This document shows, piece after piece, positions 7,685 through 15,883 of a stretch of DNA of 64,000 nucleotides (its first letter is position 1; every line of letters starts with the position of its first letter). The notes under the pieces were generated by a model that did not search any database, was not told where the DNA came from, and saw only the letters and a program-made list of their open reading frames with translations. The DNA is taken from contig JAICIO010000007.1 in NCBI GenBank assembly GCA_025924315.1, positions 1-64,000 of the forward strand. Direction: 5' to 3'. The translations under genes and the position numbers were made by a program. Source of the DNA: Phycisphaerae bacterium (GTDB taxonomy: Bacteria > Planctomycetota > Phycisphaerae > Tepidisphaerales > Tepidisphaeraceae).

Positions 7685-8494
7685 CTACGCATGGAGGATC
7701 AAACGGATTTCCCCATCGCGTTCCTCCACGCGATAGGTCGTGATGGGTTCTTTGGCGGGGCCGGCGCGAACTTCACCTGAGCTGCAATCGAACTGCGAGC
7801 CGTGCCACAGGCATTGCACGCGGCCGCAGATGAGCACGCCATCCGCGAGCGATCCGCCGCGGTGCGTGCAGCGGTCGTCGAACGCGCGATAGCCCTGCTC
7901 CGTGCGCGCCAGTGCGATTCGCGTGCCGTCATCGAGGCGGATCAGCTTCATCTGATCCACCTTCAGCTCGTCCGCCTTCGCGACCGCGGCGCCCTCGGGT
8001 GACTGGGCCGCGCTTTGCGCAACGTGCACTTCTTTCCACTTGCCGGCATTCGCATAGCGATGATCGACGCTGATGAAGTTGCGATTGACGAGCGTCCCGC
8101 CGAGCCAGCCACCAAAGGTGAGCGCGCATGCGCCGATCACATCGAGTGCGAGGCCAATCGCGCTCGCCTCGCGCGGCGGCCAGCTTTTGAGCGCGATCGC
8201 GATGATGAAGATCACGACGGCGCTCACATTCACAATCGCGTGCTTTGTCGCGCGTTTCCGCCCGGAACTGTTCGGTGGAACGGTGACAAAATAATCCACC
8301 GCCCCCGGCACCGCGGCGAGCAGCGCCGTCACAACGCCCGCAATCAGCGGATAACTCGCTCCAATCGACCATCCCGGCCGATTCCCGATCGTTCCGACGA
8401 AATCGGCGACCGTTCCACCGATCAGGAACGCAATCGGAAACGGGATGAGCATCGGATGGATCGGATGGTTCTTGAATTGAGCAGCGCTTCGCAT
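7685..8494 (-). CDS. DUF2231 membrane domain fused to Rieske [2Fe-2S] domain
   Basis: A 269-residue fusion. Residues 1-145 form a DUF2231-type membrane domain with about four helices and the typical start (FKNHPIHPMLIPFPIAFLIGG). Residues about 165-269 form a Rieske ferredoxin domain with cluster ligands in CTHRGG and CLWHGSQFD, spaced 16 residues. The Rieske part is of the NirD/dioxygenase-ferredoxin kind (IRLDDGTRIALARTEQGYRAFDDRCTH begins it). Probable role: electron transfer at the membrane, with the iron-sulfur domain on one face; the partner is unknown. No neighbouring oxidoreductase is coupled to it. The family architecture is known in several phyla. Confidence 0.88.
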   Translation of the reverse strand: MRSAAQFKNHPIHPMLIPFPIAFLIGGTVADFVGTIGNRPGWSIGASYPLIAGVVTALLAAVPGAVDYFVTVPPNSSGRKRATKHAIVNVSAVVIFIIAIALKSWPPREASAIGLALDVIGACALTFGGWLGGTLVNRNFISVDHRYANAGKWKEVHVAQSAAQSPEGAAVAKADELKVDQMKLIRLDDGTRIALARTEQGYRAFDDRCTHRGGSLADGVLICGRVQCLWHGSQFDCSSGEVRAGPAKEPITTYRVEERDGEIRLILHA

Positions 8495-8564
8495 GAGATG
8501 CCTCGCGCGCTATTGTCCATCCGGACCGACCTGGTGAGAGCGCTTAAATGGGAATACGGCGGCC

Positions 8565-9587
8565 CTACTTCGGCTTCGTCGCGAGAATCAGCGGCGAGGG
8601 GCCGGGCGCATCAAGCTGACGCGTGTTTGTGAAGCCGACCGCTTCGAGCCATTTGCTGATCTCGGGGAAGGTGAACGTGTCGCCTTCGTCGGTATTGATG
8701 AGCATATTCAGCGCGAAGATCATCGCGATTGGCGGGCCGGAGCGGTCGTCATTCGCAAGAAACTCCTGGATCGCGATCACCCCGCCGGGCGCGAGCGCGT
8801 CGAACACGCGCTTCAAAAGCTTTTTGCTGCGCGCTTCGCCTTCGCTGTGCAGAATGTGACCAAGCGTCGCGAAGTCGTATCCGCTGCCGAGATTCACATC
8901 GTTGATGTCGCCTTCGATGTAGTTGAACTGATTCCCCACGCCATGCTTTTGCGTGACGCGCTTGGTCACAGGAATGACGCCCGCCCAGTCGACCGCGGTC
9001 ACCTGCACATTTTTCGACTTCTCCGCTAGCGCAATCCCCCACACGCCTGAGCCCGAGGCGATGTCGAGCACCTTCACCGGCTTCGTGCTGCCGGCAACCT
9101 TCAAATGATCCGCCAGCGCCTTCGCCGGCGCGTAGCTCATCGGGAAAATGTCGACGACCAGCTGCTCAAAAAACTTCGTGCCCTGGCTCTGATCGTTCAC
9201 CTCGATCGCCGGCTTGCCGGTCTTCACGACCTCGTGAAGCTTCAGCCACTTTGGAATGAACGCGCCACTCAGCTGCTTAAACAGCGCGCCTTGGAATGAC
9301 GGTTTACTGCTCACCAGAAACGCGTCGCTCTCGGGCGTATTCGAAAATTTTCCTTGATGATCCTTCGCGGCCAAATTAAACGCGACGAGCGCATTGAGAA
9401 TCATCCGCATCCCCCGCGCCGGCACTCCGCACGCCTTCGCAACCTCATCCGCGCTCTTCGCGCCGGTTGAAAGCAAATCGAAAACATTATTTCGAATTGC
9501 CGTCTCGAGGATCAAAGGCGCCGCGTATCCCCAGGCGAGTTGGTTGATTCGTTGAGGTGTAATCTGTTCTTTCGATTCTGAATTCAT
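8565..9587 (-). CDS. SAM-dependent O-methyltransferase-like protein
   Basis: A 340-residue class-I methyltransferase of the plant-type O-methyltransferase / acetylserotonin group. An N-terminal winged-helix dimerisation domain (QLAWGYAAPLILETAIRNN, then FDLLSTGAKSADEVAKACGV) is followed by the SAM-binding motif VLDIASGSGVWGIALAE and later GGVIAIQEFL. Start at 9587 has GAGGAG just upstream. The product substrate cannot be told from sequence; small phenolic or polyketide-like molecules are usual for the fold. It lies downstream of the aminotransferase-amidohydrolase operon on the same strand, separated by a palindromic repeat pair. Confidence 0.87.
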   Translation of the reverse strand: MNSESKEQITPQRINQLAWGYAAPLILETAIRNNVFDLLSTGAKSADEVAKACGVPARGMRMILNALVAFNLAAKDHQGKFSNTPESDAFLVSSKPSFQGALFKQLSGAFIPKWLKLHEVVKTGKPAIEVNDQSQGTKFFEQLVVDIFPMSYAPAKALADHLKVAGSTKPVKVLDIASGSGVWGIALAEKSKNVQVTAVDWAGVIPVTKRVTQKHGVGNQFNYIEGDINDVNLGSGYDFATLGHILHSEGEARSKKLLKRVFDALAPGGVIAIQEFLANDDRSGPPIAMIFALNMLINTDEGDTFTFPEISKWLEAVGFTNTRQLDAPGPSPLILATKPK

Positions 9588-9606
9588 GTGATCTCCTCGG
9601 TTTAAT

Positions 9607-9676
9607 GTAGCAAGGGTTACCAACCCGTGCACTTGTTTGTACAGGCGACGAATGCTCGGGTTGAAAACCCGTGCTA
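9607..9676. repeat. Inverted repeat pair (GTAGCACGGGTT family)
   Basis: Left arm GTAGCAAGGGTTACCAACCC, right arm GGGTTGAAAACCCGTGCTAC, about 70 bp overall. The right arm overlaps the end of the minus-strand amidohydrolase-like gene and contains its TAG stop codon. Confidence 0.75.
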
Positions 9677-10423
9677 CTTTAAAAGTGCGAGTGCATTCCC
9701 ACCGAGCAATTGCTGTTTCACGCTTTCATCAATCTTCGCACTCGTGATTTGCCAGAGAGTCGCCTCGATGATCTGCACGGGCCAGAGTGAACCGAAGACG
9801 AGTTTTTCGACGGGCAACGATTTCACCATCGCCTCGATCGCGAACTGAGGTCCGCGGATGCGACTTAGGTCCGCGTAGAAGTTCTTGTTTTGCTTCAGGC
9901 GACTTGCGAATGGCGCGATTGAATTCAGGCCGCTGAGCAGGATGGGCTGGTCGACGTGAACGGATGTGAGATAGTCGAGATCGTTCTGATCGACGGGTGG
10001 GACCTTCAAAAGATAGTGCCAGCGTTCGTCCGCAATGCGCTGGAAGACCTGAACGATCAGGTTCCGCGATTTGGCAAGATCGAGGACGTCGCGTGCGCGC
10101 GAATCCGATAGTTGGTAGCCATGATAATTCGGAAGTAATCGAATGCCACGCGGGCGAAAGCGGTCGAGGAGTTTTTCCAGTCCGGCGGTCGCGCCGGGAC
10201 GGACGACGGGCCAGACTTCGATCTTGTCGTCGTCGGCCAGTTGCATTGCGAATCGCTCGTATGCGTCGAGGTTGTTTTCCCAGAAGATCGCTTCGTACGG
10301 TGAAACGATCGCGCGCTCGATCTGAAGCTCGTTCATCTTCGCGCGAAGATCATCCAGCGAGCTGTTTGGGATTCCGCGGAAGGGATACGCGCCGATCCAG
10401 GCGCTGACGTCGATGACGCTCAT
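9674..10423 (-). CDS. Amidohydrolase-fold protein without metal ligands
   Basis: A 249-residue TIM-barrel protein of the amidohydrolase-2 superfamily. The usual first-strand HxH is replaced by VSAWIGAYPFR and the usual FGSDxP near the end by FGSLWPVQI, so the known metal site is not kept. GIRLLPNYHGYQLSD and FYADLSRI are typical of the fold. The start at 10423 overlaps the upstream gene stop by an ATGA, implying translational coupling. The TAG stop is provided by the adjacent repeat. Either a degenerate partner subunit of the intact enzyme upstream or an enzyme with other chemistry. Confidence 0.82.
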   Translation of the reverse strand: MSVIDVSAWIGAYPFRGIPNSSLDDLRAKMNELQIERAIVSPYEAIFWENNLDAYERFAMQLADDDKIEVWPVVRPGATAGLEKLLDRFRPRGIRLLPNYHGYQLSDSRARDVLDLAKSRNLIVQVFQRIADERWHYLLKVPPVDQNDLDYLTSVHVDQPILLSGLNSIAPFASRLKQNKNFYADLSRIRGPQFAIEAMVKSLPVEKLVFGSLWPVQIIEATLWQITSAKIDESVKQQLLGGNALALLK

Positions 10424-11196
10424 GTCCACCCCCAGAGCTTCTTCGCGTTCGTGGCGAGAATGTTGCGCTTGTCCTTGTCGCTGACGTCGGCGCACATCAC
10501 CTTCGCGAGGTTGTTGACGAAATCGGCGCCGGGGGCGTCGGAGCCGAAGAGGATTCTTTCCGCACCGAGCATTTTCACCGCGTGCTCGAGCATGCCGGTT
10601 TCGCAATATGTGCCGCTGGGATCGGTGTAGATGTTCGGACAGTCCGCGATGACGTCGCAGGTGTAGTAAAAGTTTCCGCCGATGTGCGGGAGGATGATCT
10701 TCGCCTGCGGATATTTCTTCGCGAGGCGCGCGATGTGCGTCGGGTCGGATTCGAGCGGAAGCTGGCCGACGGATTTGTGCATCGCGTGAATGAGCGTGGG
10801 TTTATCGAGCTCGATCATCCGCTCGATGAGCGGAAAGACGCATGGTTCGTCGGCGAAGCTCACCCAGATTTTCAGGGCGCAGAACTCCTCATGCTGCATC
10901 CAATGATTGATCTGCTGAAGCGCAAATTCACCGTGGCGCGGATAGACGGTGACCATCGGCTTGAAGCGCTTGTCGCGTTCCGCGAACGCGTGGGCGGCCT
11001 CGTTGCCCGCGGCGATTTCGTCCGGTGTCGGACACAATCCGCCGAAGAGTGGGATGAGCACGACCGTTTCGACGTTGAAGCGATTCGCCATCTCGATGAG
11101 CACATCCGAATTGGCCGCGGGCCGTAATCCCGTGGCGTCGCTCCAGAGGTGCGTGTGCATGTCGATGATCGGCCAATCAGGCGGGACGAAGTTCAT
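10420..11196 (-). CDS. Metal-dependent amidohydrolase
   Basis: A 258-residue TIM-barrel hydrolase or decarboxylase of the amidohydrolase-2 (ACMSD-like) type. Metal ligands visible: HTH in IIDMHTHLW (strand 1), His in LIHAMHK, His in ILPHIGGNF, and Asp in ILFGSDAPGADF. The start overlaps the end of the class-III aminotransferase by 20 bp and its stop overlaps the next gene by 4 bp, so the three form one coupled unit. The substrate is not known; the family opens C-N or C-C bonds in small carboxylates or lactones. Confidence 0.88.
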   Translation of the reverse strand: MNFVPPDWPIIDMHTHLWSDATGLRPAANSDVLIEMANRFNVETVVLIPLFGGLCPTPDEIAAGNEAAHAFAERDKRFKPMVTVYPRHGEFALQQINHWMQHEEFCALKIWVSFADEPCVFPLIERMIELDKPTLIHAMHKSVGQLPLESDPTHIARLAKKYPQAKIILPHIGGNFYYTCDVIADCPNIYTDPSGTYCETGMLEHAVKMLGAERILFGSDAPGADFVNNLAKVMCADVSDKDKRNILATNAKKLWGWT

Positions 11197-12406
11197 CGGC
11201 GACCTTCTCGAATCGTTTCAGCGCGTCTTCGACGTCGGTGTCTTTGTGGCTGAAGTTCACGTAGCTGACGTTGTAGAGCGAGAGGCCGTGTTTGTAGCAG
11301 GCGCGGAAGAATTGCTGTGCGTCGAGTCCTTCGAATGACCACATCGGGCACGGCCAGAATCCTTCGAGCTTTGCACCGACGTTGCGATCCTTCATGATCT
11401 GATTCGCGCGCGTCCAGAAACTTTCGCCTTGGGCCCAGAGAAAGTCGACAACGTTTTCGCGGTCGTAGGTTTGCAGCGTCGCTTTGGCGGCGGCGAGGCT
11501 GAGTGCTTCGCCGCCGTAGGTTGTGGAGATGACCGCGCGTTTGATCGTCTGCATGAGATCGCGCTTGCCGACGTATGCGGAGAGCGGCATGCCATTGGCC
11601 ATGCCCTTCGCGTACACGGCCATGTCCGGGGTGACTTCGAAATACTCCTGCGCGCCGGCGCACGCGATGCGAAAGCCGGTGACGATTTCATCGAAGATTA
11701 GCACGGCGCCGTGCTTCTGCGTCAGTGCGCGGATCGCGGGGTAATACGCTTCGCCCGCGGACATTTGGGCGTAATCGGCCGCGACGACCACCGCCGCGAT
11801 CTGGTTGTCGAATTGCTCGAACACGTTCTTCATCGCGACGACGTCATTCCACGCGCACGTGTGGTGTAACGCGCTGAGCGCTTCCGGCACGCCCGGCGGC
11901 GCGATGTTCGTCGCCGAGCTTTGCCCGGGAAGAACTCGTCCGCCCGCCGACAAACTATTCAGCCAACCGTTGTAACCGACTTGGATCACGTGTTCGCGAC
12001 CGGTGTAGGCCCGCGCGATTTTGATGCACGCCGCGAGCGCCTCGCCGCCGGTCTTCAAGAACCGCACCTGCTCCGCACACGGAATCACATCGCGCAACAT
12101 CTCCGCGACCTCGCATTCCAGCGGGTGCGGATGACCGTACACGCAACCCGAATCGAGTTGCTTCCGGATCGCCTCATTCACCGCGGGAAACGCGTAACCG
12201 AGCGTCACCGGCCCAAGGCCATTTCGAAAATCAATAAACTCCCGATCGCGATCGTCCCACACGCGGCAACCCTTTCCGCGAACGATGACCGACGGTTCTT
12301 CGGGTTCGAGCGACGGCGCTTTGGACGAGGTGCTGCTGCCGAAAGGCATGACGTCCTGGAGGCGCTGAGTCCAGGACGAAGTCGACGCGACGGATTCGGT
12401 ACTCAT
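11177..12406 (-). CDS. Class-III PLP aminotransferase, GSA aminomutase-like
   Basis: A 409-residue pyridoxal-phosphate enzyme like glutamate-1-semialdehyde aminomutase and related transaminases. Marks: GKGCRVWDDRDREFIDFRNG, cofactor-binding KTGGEALAACIKIARAYTGR, LIFDEIVTGFR with the aspartate that contacts the pyridine ring, and the lysine that binds PLP in YAKGMANGMPLSAYVG. Start at 12406 chosen for the normal length. It is probably not the haem-pathway enzyme, since hemL is usually more conserved around KIIGGGLP, and its operon with two amidohydrolase-fold proteins suggests a small catabolic or secondary pathway. Confidence 0.87.
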   Translation of the reverse strand: MSTESVASTSSWTQRLQDVMPFGSSTSSKAPSLEPEEPSVIVRGKGCRVWDDRDREFIDFRNGLGPVTLGYAFPAVNEAIRKQLDSGCVYGHPHPLECEVAEMLRDVIPCAEQVRFLKTGGEALAACIKIARAYTGREHVIQVGYNGWLNSLSAGGRVLPGQSSATNIAPPGVPEALSALHHTCAWNDVVAMKNVFEQFDNQIAAVVVAADYAQMSAGEAYYPAIRALTQKHGAVLIFDEIVTGFRIACAGAQEYFEVTPDMAVYAKGMANGMPLSAYVGKRDLMQTIKRAVISTTYGGEALSLAAAKATLQTYDRENVVDFLWAQGESFWTRANQIMKDRNVGAKLEGFWPCPMWSFEGLDAQQFFRACYKHGLSLYNVSYVNFSHKDTDVEDALKRFEKVADELRPA

Positions 12407-12466
12407 GGTTTGCGTATCGTGACATAAACGAAAAGAGCTTGCCACTGACCGTTGAACGCAGATGCC

Positions 12467-13231
12467 TCAGTCAATCCAGCTGAGCATCGTCGGTTCTCCG
12501 GGGAGGTCACGAATGACGCTGAATTCCGCTATCATTTGTCGCACCCAATCGTCCCAATCAGTCTCGTCGTGGTGCCGGTTGGATGGATCGAGAAACGTTG
12601 GACGCAACTCAAGCAGCGCATCGAACAGTTCGAGCAGCCTTCTCGCTTCGGCATGTGAGAACACGCCCATCCGGCAATCGCCGTCTTCGGCGGGCAGACA
12701 TGGGAAGCTGGTCGGCTCGGGTGGCGCGCCCGACGGGAGGGGATACCAGCACTGATACCCCCGAACAATTCGAGAGAGGAGTTGTTCCAATTCGAAAAGG
12801 GAGTGGCGCGGAAAAGCAGACAAGTGTGTTGCCGCCCATAGAAGGCTGCCAACCCAGAACGCTTTGAAGCCGCTCGTCAGTTCGCGAATGCCCTTGACCT
12901 GAGGGCAGAGTGAGAGCCCCCTGCACAGGAAGAGCAGATCGTACATGCTGCCCGCGCGAAGCCAGTCACCGACTGACTGCGAGAGAATTGGAACAGTGCG
13001 CGGACTGACCTCGGTGATTTCTCTCTTCGGCAAACCAATCGGAAGCGCAATGATTTTTCGCTCGGCAGTAACGCAATAGCGCGTGCGATTCTCGGGATCG
13101 TAAACGCTGGGGAACGACGTTTCTTCAAGGTGTTCGCGCGCGATGTACAGAAAGACGTCGGACAACGTCCGACCGAGCCAAGGTCGAAAATCGGAAACAT
13201 TTACCGCGAAAATCGAAATCCGAATGGCCAC
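12467..13231 (-). CDS. Hypothetical protein
   Basis: A 254-residue soluble protein beginning MAIRISIFAVNVSDFRPWLG with conserved-looking WVGSLLWAATHLSAFPRHSL and a C-terminal helical part (LLELFDALLELRPTFLDPS). There is no signal peptide. The pattern resembles uncharacterised DUF families of Actinobacteria and Planctomycetes (my recollection suggests the DUF7691 group, but this is not certain). It lies 7 bp after the nucleotidyltransferase on the same strand and is likely co-transcribed with it. Confidence 0.72.
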   Translation of the reverse strand: MAIRISIFAVNVSDFRPWLGRTLSDVFLYIAREHLEETSFPSVYDPENRTRYCVTAERKIIALPIGLPKREITEVSPRTVPILSQSVGDWLRAGSMYDLLFLCRGLSLCPQVKGIRELTSGFKAFWVGSLLWAATHLSAFPRHSLFELEQLLSRIVRGYQCWYPLPSGAPPEPTSFPCLPAEDGDCRMGVFSHAEARRLLELFDALLELRPTFLDPSNRHHDETDWDDWVRQMIAEFSVIRDLPGEPTMLSWID

Positions 13232-13237
13232 GACGCG

Positions 13238-13867
13238 TCATGCCCCCGCGAGGGAGTCCTGCCGTTTTTCGTACTCATCCTCGCGGCGCTTTTCTTCGAG
13301 GCATTCGATGAAGTCGTTGCGGACGGATTCGTGGAGTTGTGGCAAGTACGACTCGTCGAGATCGTTCGCGCGGATGAGATTCACGACGTCCGCGAAATCC
13401 TGATAGCGATGTGCGGCGAGCTTCAGCTCGATCAAAGTTTTCAAGTTCACGTACGAGAGGTTGTTGACTGTGTGTTGGACCGATGTTGGCTCAGGAAACG
13501 CGATCGGTCCAGGCTTTCCGCTGCCGGGATAGAGACCGGTGACAAGCACGTCGAAGGTTACTTGTGTCGTTGGCTCGATGAACCGGCGCGTGCGACCCGG
13601 GACCGCATCAAGCACACCCCTAGTCGCAAGCTCGCGAATAGCGGTGAGTCCGTCTGCTCGCACAAGAAAATCGACATCGCCGGTCGTTCGCGCGTGACGA
13701 TGCGCGTTCACGGCCATTCCGCCCATGATGGCGTATGCGATCCCGTGTTGTTCGAACAGCGCCGCGAGCGTGCGCATCGCCTGGTGTACGCGATCCGTCC
13801 CGTCGAAAAACATGCTGATCTCCCGCAGGCGATCGTCCATCGAAAATGGTGCAGCCGGTCGAACCAT
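13238..13867 (-). CDS. Nucleotidyltransferase-fold protein (AbiEii/MNT-like)
   Basis: A 209-residue protein with a DNA polymerase beta-type nucleotidyltransferase core: MGGMAVNAHRHARTTGDVDFLV holds the G[GS]-x-D-x-D catalytic pattern (two aspartates in DVDF), followed by TFDVLV as the third-acid strand. Such proteins are often toxin or antitoxin parts of AbiE-like pairs, or stand-alone transferases of unknown target. A clear partner toxin is not seen; the downstream gene is of unknown family. A TATAAT box lies about 12 bases before the start. Confidence 0.82.
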   Translation of the reverse strand: MVRPAAPFSMDDRLREISMFFDGTDRVHQAMRTLAALFEQHGIAYAIMGGMAVNAHRHARTTGDVDFLVRADGLTAIRELATRGVLDAVPGRTRRFIEPTTQVTFDVLVTGLYPGSGKPGPIAFPEPTSVQHTVNNLSYVNLKTLIELKLAAHRYQDFADVVNLIRANDLDESYLPQLHESVRNDFIECLEEKRREDEYEKRQDSLAGA

Positions 13868-13878
13868 ACAGCAGGTTT

Positions 13879-13884
13879 ATTATA
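13879..13884 (-). promoter_or_regulatory. Candidate -10 box of nucleotidyltransferase gene
   Basis: Minus-strand TATAAT just upstream of the start at 13867 and just after the rho terminator. The transcript would have a very short leader or the start could be the later in-frame methionine at 13840. No good -35 box was found. Confidence 0.4.
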
Positions 13885-13905
13885 CGAAATGTGCGTGTCG
13901 AAAAT

Positions 13906-13937
13906 AGAAAAAGCCCACGGTGCGAGCACCATGGGCC
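13906..13937 (-). terminator. Intrinsic terminator of rho
   Basis: About 30 bases after the rho stop, minus strand: GCCCATGGTGC, loop TC, GCACCGTGGGC, then TTTTTC. One G-U pair in an 11-bp stem. A factor-independent terminator at the end of the gene for the termination factor. Confidence 0.8.
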
Positions 13938-13966
13938 TTTCGCTGAATTCAATTGGGACTCAGCTC

Positions 13967-15466
13967 TTAGTCGAGATTCATCGACATCAGGAACTGGGCG
14001 TTGCTCGGGACTTTCTCTAGGCGGCCCTTGAGCAGCTCGACCGATTCCACCGGGTTCATGTCGCTCAGGACGCGACGCAGGCGGTAGACGAGTTCGAGTT
14101 CCTTCGGATCGAGCAGCAGCTCTTCGCGGCGGGTGCCGGAGGAGTTGATGTCGATCGCGGGGTAGGTGCGGCGATCCACCAGGCGGCGGTCCAGGTGCAG
14201 CTCGGCGTTGCCGGTGCCCTTGAACTCTTCGAAGATCACTTCGTCCATCTTCGAGCCGGTGTCGATCAGCGCGGTGGCAAGAATCGTCAGGCTGCCGCCT
14301 TCTTCGATGTTTCTTGCGGCGCCGAAGAAGCGCTTCGGCTTTTGCAACGCGTTCGCGTCCACACCGCCGGTGAGGATCTTGCCGGAGTGCGGCACTTCGG
14401 TGTTGTACGCGCGCGCCAGTCGCGTGATCGAGTCGAGCAGCACGACGACGTCCTTGCCGAACTCGACGTAACGCTTGGCCTTTTCGATCACCATTTCGGC
14501 GACCTGCACGTGACGCGATGCGGGCTCGTCGAAGGTCGAGCTAACGACTTCCGCCTGCGTGTTACGCTCCATGTCGGTGACTTCTTCCGGTCGTTCGTCG
14601 ATCAGCAGGATGATCAGCACGACATCCGGGTGGTTCTTCGAGATCGAGTTGGCGATCTTCTGCAAAAGAACCGTCTTACCGGTGCGCGGCGGAGCGACGA
14701 TGAGCATGCGCTGGCCCATGCCGATCGGCGTGACCAGGTCCACGATGCGCATGTTCAGGTCTTTGGGATCGGCTTCGAGGACCAGACGACGATTCGGGTG
14801 AAGCGGCGTGAGGTCTTCGAAATTGCTCGTGTCGGTGATCTTCTCGGGATCTTCGCCGTTGATCGCCTCGACGCGGAGGAGCGCGAAGTAGCGTTCGCTT
14901 TCCTTCGGCGGACGGATCTGGCCCTGGACGACGTGGCCGTTGCGCAGACCAAACCTGCGGATCTGGCTGGGGCTGATGTAGATGTCGTCGGGGCACGGCA
15001 GATAGTTGTATTCCGGGCTGCGGAGGAAGCCGAAGCCGTCAGGGAGGATCTCGAGAACGCCTTCGCCGTACATCAGGCCGTTCTGACGGATGCGCGAGCG
15101 GAGGATCTGGAAGATCAGGTCCTGCTTCTTCAGGCCGATGTAGTCCGGGATGCCTTCCTGGCGGGCGATCTCGTGCAGACCGACGACGTCCATCTGCTGA
15201 AGGTCTTTGATATAAAGCTTTCCGCCTTTGACCTGCTCGTATTTGGCATTGGTCTCGGCGTCGAGGCTGGCGACATCTTCGCCAGTCTTATTCTGCTCCG
15301 CTTCCGGCGCGGGCGGCGCTTCGACCGCGGTTGCGGCGGGCGCCTGTTGCTGGGTTTCCTGTTCGACATCGCGATCTCGGTCGCGGTCGCGGTCACGATC
15401 TCGGTCACGATCGCGCTCTTCGCGTTGGGGTCGAGGGCGGGATGACCTTGGGTTGGACTTAGCCAT
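13967..15466 (-). CDS. rho: Transcription termination factor Rho
   Basis: Hexameric RNA-dependent ATPase that ends transcription. The 499-residue product has an N-terminal extension of about 80 residues with eight Arg-Asp dipeptides (residues 18-33) and then a Gln/Ala/Glu-rich stretch. The core starts near [18 protein letters not shown], followed by the RNA-binding cold-shock-like domain ([20 protein letters not shown]), Walker [11 protein letters not shown], Walker B region [18 protein letters not shown], and the Q and R loops ([23 protein letters not shown]). Start has GGAGG ten bases upstream. It lies downstream of coaE with a 417-bp gap that holds a C-rich leader. Confidence 0.97.
   Translation of the reverse strand: MAKSNPRSSRPRPQREERDRDRDRDRDRDRDRDVEQETQQQAPAATAVEAPPAPEAEQNKTGEDVASLDAETNAKYEQVKGGKLYIKDLQQMDVVGLHEIARQEGIPDYIGLKKQDLIFQILRSRIRQNGLMYGEGVLEILPDGFGFLRSPEYNYLPCPDDIYISPSQIRRFGLRNGHVVQGQIRPPKESERYFALLRVEAINGEDPEKITDTSNFEDLTPLHPNRRLVLEADPKDLNMRIVDLVTPIGMGQRMLIVAPPRTGKTVLLQKIANSISKNHPDVVLIILLIDERPEEVTDMERNTQAEVVSSTFDEPASRHVQVAEMVIEKAKRYVEFGKDVVVLLDSITRLARAYNTEVPHSGKILTGGVDANALQKPKRFFGAARNIEEGGSLTILATALIDTGSKMDEVIFEEFKGTGNAELHLDRRLVDRRTYPAIDINSSGTRREELLLDPKELELVYRLRRVLSDMNPVESVELLKGRLEKVPSNAQFLMSMNLD
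15365..15420. repeat. Tandem hexamer-like repeat encoding Arg-Asp
   Basis: Imperfect tandem units of the type TCGCGG / TCACGA / TCTCGG in the 5' part of rho, encoding eight Arg-Asp dipeptides on the minus strand. Such tracts can change length by slippage without a frameshift if whole hexamers are gained or lost. Confidence 0.7.
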
Positions 15467-15883
15467 GTGGCTGGGCCTCCGAATGAACTAATGGGGTTGG
15501 TAAGTGAATGGTTGGTAAGTGGATGATCGAATCGATTCCGTCTTGCCGGGAGTGCTGTCAGGAGCGGGCGGTTCCATCGCCGCGATCACGTTTCACAGGT
15601 GCAGATCAAAGCTGAGATGGGTCTGGCCGCCGCACCCCCGAAGGCATCGTTGGTTGGATGCCGAGCTCCGCCTCCATAGCGGAACCGAGGTCGAATCAAA
15701 AAGGGGTTAAAGAATCATACGCCCGGCGCGCGCCGGTCGTTCAAGCAATCTTCTTGGAATTAATCAAAAGACCTTCACTCATCGAAGGGAAAAACGAGCG
15801 ACAAATCGGGCGAGAATCAAACTCGCAGCCCTATGTCTGCCCCACATTCGCAGATCCCGAAGGATCGATCCGTAGAAATACGG
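15467..15883 (-). promoter_or_regulatory. Long leader region between coaE and rho
   Basis: A 417-bp gap with no gene. On the minus strand the part 15482-15525 is C-rich with a single G and contains the 12-base direct repeat CACTTACCAACC twice (495-506 and 510-521 of the 15 kb coordinates), a rut-like composition. Further upstream are TTGAAC at 15739-15744 and TATGAT at 15714-15719 (19-base spacing, a poor match) around the perfect palindrome CCGGCGCGCGCCGG (15723-15736). The first 100 bases after coaE hold a T-arm-like hairpin but no tRNA. Confidence 0.45.

Noticed and set aside
15365-15420. Repeat tract as a CRISPR-like array
   Set aside because: Short imperfect hexamers inside a coding region without spacers; they encode Arg-Asp in Rho.
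14195-15445. 416-codon open frame opposite rho
   Set aside because: Same reason: an antisense shadow with low-complexity Asp/Val/Leu composition.
15810-15826. tRNA T-arm-like hairpin GCGAGTTTGATTCTCGC on the minus strand
   Set aside because: The seven bases after it do not pair with any sequence upstream to form an acceptor stem and there is no anticodon arm; neither a tRNA nor a tmRNA fits.
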